Shown: positions 1 to 64,000 of the stretch, one piece after another
How positions within the stretch are numbered: position 1 is the first letter of the stretch
Layout of the letters: each line of letters starts with the position of its first letter
Assembly: GCF_021018895.1 (NCBI RefSeq)
Contig: NC_079375.1
Coordinates: 9,084,732-9,148,731, forward strand
Length of the DNA stretch: 64,000 bases
Source: Seriola aureovittata
Lineage: Eukaryota > Chordata > Actinopteri > Carangiformes > Carangidae
Direction: 5' to 3'
Made by a program: the position numbers and the translations under genes
The notes under the pieces: generated by a model
Seen by the model: the letters and a program-made list of their open reading frames with translations, nothing else
What the model was told of the DNA's origin: nothing
Database searches by the model: none

Positions 1-1734
1 AACCTCCTGTCTGGCTGCAAACTCGACCAGGTGCGGCCTCTGTGAAAACAACTGCATTGAAACGTTTCCTGTGCTGGCATTGAAAGCCATGACAGGCCTC
101 CTTTCGTTTTTATTTTGACTGTACCGAAAGACTCCATTATTCCCCCCCGCACACCCCAGAGCTCCTAAAGACACAGAGGGGCCTGGAGTTTCAGGGTTTG
201 TTTTTGTAGTAGTATCTCTGTGAGCAGACTAATGCAGGGCAAAGGCAGCATTGTGCCCGTCCTGGAAAAAGCTGGTATAGGGGAGAGAGTAGTCTAGGTC
301 AGCCCCTGTGGATAACACCACCATGTCTGATGTACATGAAACAGAATAGCTGCTCCAGTTGTTAGTGTGGGCGGAGGGGGGAGGAGGGAGTGAAAGTGTC
401 AGGGTAAGAAAGAGACATGTTGGCTATCACTTCACACATTTTTGTAAAGGATATGCGGTAGTGCATCATAAAGGCTATTTTACAGATCAGTGATTCCATT
501 GTCTCTTTTTGCATCCATCGAGATCAATTAGAATCAAGAGTACTATTTTTTAAACAAATTTCCCTCCGACTAAGATGTGTTCTATTAGTTTATAGCATCA
601 GTTTTTTCCTTATAGGAAAGTATCCAGGAAAAATGTTTTTGCAGCAGACCCTCCTCCTGGATCAGAGAATCCAGAGGTAAAATCATCTTCAAGGACCATA
701 GCAGCATCAAATTTACAGATTAAACACTGTGGTCTCCAGAAGGTTTAGATCTTAAATCTTGACAGGGGGAGGTAGCCAGCCAAAGAGCAAAGGCGAGGAA
801 GGGATGTAAGTCTCGTCTATTAATCAGGGCATGTCTGTCACAGGTGCAGACGTGGCCTTTTTTTTCTCCTTAGAGGTAATTACAGTTGTTGTGTGGCGTG
901 GCGCCAGCAGGGCCCCCAGGCCCAGCTAGTCTGCAACACCACCCAGGTAGCTGTCAACCCGTTGGCCCCCAACACCAACTTTTCCGCCAGCCTCACCACA
1001 CCAGTGGAGAGATAGAAATCAAACCAACCGTAACCTTTTAAAAGTGTACTTGTCTGGAATGGAGAACAAAGGCTCAAGCCATGTTTTCACTCTGTCTTTG
1101 TTACCGCGGTGAGAATGAGGAGACAAGACCTGGGGCTGTGTTATCACTGGGCTGCTTGATTGGGTTTAAAACATGAGGGACTCAAGACAAGTGGCCTTTG
1201 ACGTGCCTCTCTTCCCTTCCTGTTGATATATGTTTTCTTTTATTCGAAGACACCAGAGGGGAGATTTAGGGGCTTACAACGTCTGCTCAGACTTGTAAAC
1301 ATAACAAGCAATGGAGGCAAATAGGTCATTGGACAAGTGCTAAATTTTTTAGTGTTGATGTGAAGCAGCAGGCTGTAGAAAAGGGGTTGATTCCAAAGTT
1401 CTTGTACAATATTAAAATGATGCCTGTGCTGTGAACAACTTAATACAATATCAGTACAATGTTTTATACCTTGTGATATGGTGTACAAGATATAGCAGTT
1501 TAATGCTGAGATTAACTGTGTTTCAATATTCTCTCCCTTCTGAGTCGGCTATAAGAATCTATCATTTGATTAAATGTAGTACCTTTTAAAAATTCCATCC
1601 TCCCTGGGTAGAACAATCATTTGTAGCCTTGAAATGTCAATAAAGTTACCACTACTTGAAGGTGACATATGAAAAGATTACCATGAGAAAATGAATTGTG
1701 TTATTATTCTCTAACAACACCCTTGTAACACTCG

Positions 1735-1736
<2 letters not shown>

Positions 1737-1782
<46 letters not shown>
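1737..1782. repeat. (CA)n microsatellite
   Basis: About 23 uninterrupted CA units in the first intron. Confidence 0.97.
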
Positions 1783-1784
<2 letters not shown>

Positions 1785-3626
1785 TAATTGTGCTTGTTAC
1801 AAGTGGGTGTTTTGTGTCTGCAAATGTATTTCTCCTCTGTTTTTTTTTTTTTTTTTCCACTCACCGTCGCTACCTGATCCAATTCTTGTCTGCAGGTACA
1901 CAAACATGCTGCCAGCAACACCGTCACCACCCTTGTCTTGACATTTTAGAGCCACCAGAGAGTGATGTCCTCATATTTCTGTGTGGGAGGGGAGAGTGAT
2001 ACTGAAGGAGGAGGGAGGGGGGTTTGTTGAAGGTGGGGGGTCCGCTCATGGATTGTTTTCCCCTTCCTGTCTGTGCATCTATTTATGTCCTTCCACTTCT
2101 CATCCATTAAGAGTGCGTGCGTGTTTGTAGGTGTGCAGGTGCGTGTGCACCTTGTTTGCTGTGGGTCGCTTTTGGTGACCCTCCTCTGAAGGAGGACTCC
2201 ATCAACGTGGGCAGAATCACAAGCGTCCTGTGATTGTGCATGAGCGCTCATTTGTCAACTGCTTATCCCACAACGGAGGAGGGATGTCAGCCTCTGTCTG
2301 CTGGCACTCCCTCATATATCCATGTGACATGTCAATATGTCACAGAGGATAAAGTGCTGCAGCTGGGCTTTTCTTTTACCAAAATATCTTCATGCTGTTC
2401 TATATGTGTGTGTCTGGGTGTCAGGGAGTGAAGCTTACAAAATGATCAATTTAGGTCAGTTTTATGAAGAAAAAAATTAGGTATGGTGCACAGTGTTCCT
2501 AACATCAACAGATGGTTTTGAAGGGATGAAAAAGTCATTTTAAATAGAAGAAAAATCTGCACAGGTTACAGGAGGCCTAAAAAGTCCAATACCTGAAACT
2601 TAGTTGGTAAATAATAATCAATATAGGTATTCAGATCAGAGATGCTAGATAAATCATCAAATAGCACAATAGCACATTTAAATGCACAGTAATAAATTAG
2701 ATGTTTTGAATTTAGAATAAGTAATTTATTAGTTAATAAAAATAATAGTAAAATAATAAATATTCAATAATAAAGCTGAAGAATAACAATGAATCACTGT
2801 TAAAGTGAGCTTCCCTCCCCGGTACTGTATTTGCATTACTTCACTTATCTGTACCATGTCACTAGCATCCACTGGGTCTATGGAAACATGTTCTGTTTCA
2901 CTGTCTTTGTCTTCCTCTCCACTTTGTATTTTTTCATCCCATCGCTCACCTCCATCAAATCACTTCATCCGAAAACAGATCAGCGTGAAGGTTGGTCATT
3001 TTCACTTTTAATCCCTTCCCTTCAATTTGATGCAGGTTTTAGGTGAGGTCAACCATCCCTCCCAGCCTCTCTGATGAAGACACTGATATCCCTACCTGAA
3101 AAGCAAAAATATTAATAATAGCTCTCCCTAATCCTCCGTAAAGTGTAAACGTGTCGTTTTGTCTACTTGTTTGCATGAATCCCTGAATAGCTCTTGCATG
3201 CTTTACAATGCCACTCCCCCCAAACTGTGTTTCGATTAGCCTTGCCAAAACACACATGGAGTCCCCTGTACAGCTTTCTGTCACTATTAGATATCTGTTT
3301 TGTTATGTTGCTGTGCATTTCTCCCAACCGCACCCATTGTGTCACTGTCATCCACAGCCATCAAAAACTATAGCTCCTTTCACCCTCAGACTTTCCATCT
3401 ACCTCTGCCGGCCCATCAGAGGTGTGTTAGGGATTACTCTGGTATTCAGGTGGCAACCGGATTTGTCAGGTATTTAGGCAGCAACACCCCTGCTCTCCCA
3501 CCGAGGGACATGGGTATCAGAACTGACAAAGCCGTTCTTAGGGGATTATGTCTGTTTTACTGCCATGGGCATCCTCCACCCAGAGAGTGAAGGATATGAT
3601 AGGTGGTTAGTCTAATGAGAAGACCC

Positions 3627-3628
<2 letters not shown>

Positions 3629-3672
<44 letters not shown>
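3629..3672. repeat. (CA)n microsatellite
   Basis: About 22 uninterrupted CA units after a C run. Confidence 0.97.
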
Positions 3673-3673
<1 letters not shown>

Positions 3674-6604
3674 GTGATATTGCAGCAGGAGGTCCTGCAG
3701 GAAAAAAAAGTTTGTAATGTGGTGCTGAAAGTTTTTATATGAAATGTAAACACTTGTTACTGTATAACAGCTAGCCATTAACAAATTTATACAAGTAATT
3801 GATTTAACAACTTTTGGTCCTTCAGCTACATATCTAGAGTCTCTGCTTTAGACTTAATGAATATTGACATTGACATTGTCACCGAGAGGTAATGTTTGGA
3901 AATTATTTCTTCACTTGTACCATCTGCAAAACACTGCCACGCAAAGAGCTGACCTATAGAATATTTAAGAATGAGCTGGCAGTGTGCTGACAGGGAGATG
4001 ATCAGCCATCATGGTAGCCCGGTGCTGCTGCCAGGAAGCCTGGGAGCCTCCTGACTCTGTGCCAGTTTGCTTAGATATTGATTCACTGAACAGGTTCTGC
4101 TATCCTTGGGCACTTTGTCAAGGCAGTTAAATTTATAGGTATCCAGCAAGCAGGCAGGCAGAGTGGAGACAGGGCTTATTTTGTGGTTTTGATAGAGTCC
4201 TGGAGCCCGTCTCTCCAAGCGGCTCTCAACAGGAGAGAGGCTTCGGGGAATCGATAACAATTACCTGCCCTCTAGTCATTTTGTTCCACAGCACCTCTCC
4301 AAACTTAACCGCACGCCATGAATTATTCACAACATTAAGTGTTCAATATACACAGGCCCCACTGAGTGACTACTCTTAGCACTGTTTAGTCTATGGAATC
4401 ATGAAAGAATAACAGATAATTTGACCCTAATGGTCTTGCATTAGGCCCACTCCTATCAGGTTTCACTTTTTCATAAGCATGTGTTGTGAAACATAGCTGC
4501 ACTTGGAGATGTTGCAGTTGTGTGAGAAGACATGTGGTTGCCAACATAAGTGGAATACAACGCTTCTGTCGTGCATTTGTCACACTGAAAATCAGATGTT
4601 CGCCCATTTATATGAGAAAATTGGACCAAGTCCCCCCTTTATCTTCTTCCCCCAGTGTACTCTGGCTTATGATCTCATCCCATATCTTTCCTCAGCTCCT
4701 GTGCATGCTTTGCTTGAGAATTTCGTCCCTGTCCTGTTCCCAGGCTGGTAACACTAGTCGCTCTCTCCAGTCTGTGCATGTAAAAATCAGCCATATGCCC
4801 GTGAACTTCAGAAAGCAGATGTCATGGCTGATAATCTGTTTATCTTTCGAGACTCTTAATGTGTGTGACTTTTTTTCCTGCATGAAACCCTCATCATAAT
4901 GTGCTAACTTGTAACTCCTTGTTCATTGAGTCATCTTATAAACTTTACATTAAGATTATTATTAATATTACACAGTCATCGTTACTTAAAGTTTTGCTGA
5001 CCTCTTTACTGTTCCCAGTGTTACATTGATTTTTTTGTTTGCCACACACCCTCAGAGAAGATTAGTCCTTTAAAAAAAAAAAAACTGTAGGGTTTTAATT
5101 TATCTCTTAAATTTTGGAAAGCAAACTCAAGGACCTTATTTCAAAACATGCATCATTCCGTCTCTTCTGTGGCTCCGACCTGGAATATTAATATTTTTAT
5201 GAGATATTGAGCCAAGAAGTTTAAGCCCACATGATTGTATCGATTAAAATCCAGCAGCAGGTCTATATACAGCTCCTCAATTATTTTGGGAAAATTCTGA
5301 GTGTGAACCAGGTCCCCCTTATTATAGTGCAGTCCAGAGAACCAGCCTTTTCCTGACTGGAATCTCAAAAGGTGCTTTTGTGTTTTTCCATTTCACCACA
5401 TAATGAGGGGAATAACAAGCATGGCTGTAATGACGTTCCGGTTCAAATTAGATCGGGGAGGGAGGGGTGAAGGGTGGGGGGAAAGGGAAGGTGGAGGGAG
5501 ACTCACATTTGAAAATCCATTTTCATGGAGACCGGTGCAAAAGAGCAATTACAGTCAAGGGTTTTTTTTCCAGAGAGACACAGAGGTGTTGTATTGCATT
5601 AGGGGAAACAAGCAGCATAAATTCTGCAGGGATAGTTTCATGCTGTAATGTTTTGAATACATACAACTAGCAGTAGTGGAATAGCAATAATGGTTCCTCA
5701 CTTGGGAGCTTAATGTTTGGCTTGGCTTCACTTTTTCCATAATCAAGGTTAAAGAAGTCAGAACTCCTCCTTCTCAAATTCGTTGTATACTATGGTAATG
5801 TTCAGCTTGTCATAAATTTAACAGGTCTGACACTGACGGATGTTCGCATATCGGTGTCAAGTAGGATTTTCTTTACCATGTTAAGCAGATAAGTTTGTTG
5901 TGGTTGCCAAAAGTTGCCAGAAAAAGATCTAAAGTGTGTAAATATGGCAAACATTTCTTGTGTATCTTTATTTAGCTAGAAAACAAGTTGTATGTAAATG
6001 CTGGCTGCCTGTTTATTCTGGGCCAGCTTTTCAGTATTGCATGGAGCCTCTGCATCGGTGTTTGCCTTGTCCCTGGCGACGTCAACGGGCCCTTCTTGTC
6101 TCCATGGGAACCCCTTTTTAATGTCAGCCTATCTGCATATCAGAACTGCACAAAGAGAGGGAGAGAGTGAGAAAGACAGGCTGAGCAGAAGGAGCCAGAG
6201 AGAGGGAGCAGGAGGAGAAATCAAACAATGCCATCTCCACAGGGTCCCTCAGTGATGCAACTCTCGCCACCATTTGACACTCTGACAAAAGAGGGCCAGA
6301 CAGAGTCTCCCGCAAAACTGGGCTATTTTTTGATTATATTCCCTTTTGTAGGCAAGAGGATAAAACACCCCCTCAAAGTTTTCTTATGAGTTTCCAGAGC
6401 CATTTTGTGACAGTCCTATTATTCCCATTGTGCTCGCCTGCACATTCGGACAATAGCAATCAGCCCTCCATTCTGTCTGCTTTTCTTACTTAGCTTTTAG
6501 CCTTGTGGTGTTGTATGTTGCAAGACCTGTCATGAAATCGCAAAAAAAAAACCCATCACATTCACCTTACATATTCTACCTATTCACTCCTTTCCCCTCC
6601 TTAG

Positions 6605-62200
<55,596 letters not shown>

Positions 62201-64000
62201 GTCAGCAAAGGACTTATACGTCAAGACTTGAGTTGAATACAATGGCTCTGAAGTTAAAGTGCTGACTTTGTGCTTTTAAGGACAAGGGTGATATTAGTCT
62301 GGACCTGTTAATCCAAATGAGCAGACTTGAAGGTAAAAAGCCCCCAATAGCCAAACGTAACAATGGCTGCCTCACGGGCCTGGCAGAGCATCATCAGGGA
62401 AATACCAAATGTCTCATGATGATAACGAGTCATAGACTTCAGGCACACATTGACTGAGCAAGATTTGTAACCACACATTAAATATAATGACTATATTTAG
62501 TTTATATTCACTTTAAAAATCTGGGGCTTATACATAAAAAAAAAGCTATAATCATACACAGTTCCCCTAAAATGGATGTGAACATCCTTAAATTAAATCT
62601 GAAAGTCAGCACTTTAACCTCAGTCACTGTTTTATTTAAAATGTAATGCCCTGAGTACGGAGCCAGAAATCGGAACAGAAATTGCATCGGTTTCCTAATA
62701 CTTCCTTGACTGCACTGAATGTGACAGGTCTGCAGTTGTTTTCTGCCATCAGAGATTTTTACAGGTGTGAAAAATACAGAAAATATTCACAGTGGACTAG
62801 ATAAAAATGTATGGTAGGGGACTGAAGATGAGGCCACAGTGGGTAGTATCCACTTGCACGAATTACTCCCCGCTCTGCTGATGTGGCTCTCATCCGCTAA
62901 GCCACTACCACTTTCCTATCGAAGCTACTGCATGTCCTTGTGTGCTCTGTGAGTCCAAATTGCTTCCTAGAGGGAGGAAGATGAAAAGGCAGCTCTCTGT
63001 TTTATATCTATATAAGTTCAGGCAGAGACAGACAGAGCTGACTCTTCTGTGGTTGAAGTGTACAGCGAGGGGATGGATTTAGCAGGCGTGAAATGCCATT
63101 CAGTCCGTACGGGGTTCTGCTTCGTACTGGGCTGCGACAGAGACAACACCTCAACCCCCCACCCCCCCTGTTTCTACGGTCCTGTCGTTAATGAGAAGAT
63201 GCTCCACAGAGGCTGTCCCTCCATTGTTGCTGTGTAAATAGCATAATTGCAGCAAGAGAGATTGTAATGAAGTGTGTTTTCCAAACTCCTCCCTCCCCTT
63301 TTTCTTCTCTTCTCCATTTCCTCCGCTTTTCTCTTTTTCCTTCTTTATTTTTACCCATTTATATCTCTGTCTGTCTCCATTCTCCTCTGTAATCTGTCTC
63401 CTTCGCACCTCTTTGCTCATTCTCTCTCCTCCCACCCTCTTCTCTCACTCACCATCTTAATTTTCCATCCAAACATCATGGCAGAGACAGACATATCCGG
63501 GTGGGGACCTGTTGTGTGCACCGGCGGCACTGTGTAATTAAGCTGCTTTTAAGCCCAGGCATAAATAAAAACTAAACAGGAGCCTCCAGTGCCCTTCACC
63601 CCAGCGCCTTCAAGAAAAGCCAATAATATGCTAAGCTAATGAGAGGCGAACCATTGATTCCAGCTATGCTATCAGGGGCACGAGCCCTGGATATGCTCTG
63701 ATGCAGGCTGGAGTTTTAGCATTGTAATGAGGTTGAAATGAAACACTATGTCCTCAAGCACTGCAGTCATGTGGGATGATGCAGAGAGCGCTTTGTGCTG
63801 TTTGGCAGCATGCTCATTGGGACACTGTGTGCAGAGAAGTCAGTATTGTGTGATACGGTTAGAATTGTTTTTGTTTTGGCTAGGGGCTGTTTTATGGGGA
63901 GGTTAGAGGGGTCCACCCTATCAATTTGAAATTTAGCATTCATCCTTTTCGTACATTTTCATCTCCTTGCTTCTCTTTTCTTCCCTACTCTCCTCTCCTC
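62201..64000 (+). other. ptprf: Intron within D2 (5' part)
   Basis: 1,800 nt to the window end, phase 2. Pyrimidine-rich at 63280-63460. I searched for the following D2 exon and did not find it. Confidence 0.8.

Larger units (their letters stand above)
1..6604 (+). other. ptprf: Intron upstream of the Ig3 exon (3' part)
   Basis: No exon is recognisable here. The intron ends in a pyrimidine-rich tract and TTAG at 6601-6604, and it is phase 1. It holds two CA microsatellites and an AT-rich stretch around 2450-2790. I looked for Ig2-coding sequence and for the 12-nt microexon (meB, four residues) that often precedes Ig3 in this family, and found neither, so the preceding exon probably lies before position 1. 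Short open frames in this stretch have no family resemblance. Confidence 0.75.

Noticed and set aside
1..6604. Search for the Ig2-Ig3 linker microexon (meB) and Ig2 exons
   Set aside because: No AG-flanked 12-nt segment encoding an ELRE-like tetrapeptide with a following donor was found by eye, and no Ig2-like peptide appears in any frame.
6505..6604. Extension of the Ig3 open frame upstream to an ATG at 6505
   Set aside because: The peptide is low complexity and the splice acceptor at 6603-6604 coincides with the conserved VRRV start; this is intron read-through.

Overview
The window is vertebrate genomic DNA, most likely from a ray-finned (teleost) fish. The evidence is long AT-rich introns with abundant CA/GT, CT and CTAT microsatellites, a fish-type L2 LINE remnant ending in an AAT-rich tail, and a tRNA-derived SINE with intact target-site duplications. 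I see no bacterial, phage or CRISPR features.

One gene on the + strand accounts for essentially all recognisable coding sequence: a LAR-family receptor-type protein tyrosine phosphatase. Signature segments in Ig3, FN1-FN2, FN6-FN7 and the juxtamembrane region resemble PTPRF (LAR) more than PTPRD or PTPRS, so I call it ptprf. The sequence alone does not say whether it is the teleost a or b paralogue. Twenty-three exons (4,444 nt, about 1,480 codons) join in one open frame with GT-AG introns. The gene is partial at both ends: the signal peptide, Ig1 and Ig2 lie upstream, and most of the second phosphatase domain lies downstream.

Layout: 1-6604 is the intron before Ig3. Ig3 is at 6605-6874, and the eight fibronectin III repeats run from 7754 to about 29532. 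The membrane-proximal ectodomain, with a four-arginine cleavage site, is at 31107-32643. The transmembrane exon is at 40020-40174 and the juxtamembrane/wedge exons at 43741-49431. The catalytic D1 domain is at 53076-60772, with the WPD Asp, the Cys and Arg of the HCSAGVGR loop (split across an intron) and the Q-loop Gln all present. The start of D2 is at 62022-62200.

Two frame-preserving microexons stand out. A 27-nt exon in FN5 (20535-20561) and a 33-nt exon in the cytoplasmic juxtamembrane region (47908-47940) match in size and place the alternatively spliced elements described for rat LAR (LASE-c and LASE-a).

Introns carry mobile DNA: an antisense L2-like LINE that lost its RT palm (about 26971-28760), a sense tRNA-SINE (24146-24336), two adjacent copies of a TIR-like interspersed repeat (about 44075-45255), an LTR-like segment (about 34211-34669, weak) and two short LINE tails. 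I found no convincing second gene and no evidence for a novel multi-gene system; the most interesting content is the splicing architecture.
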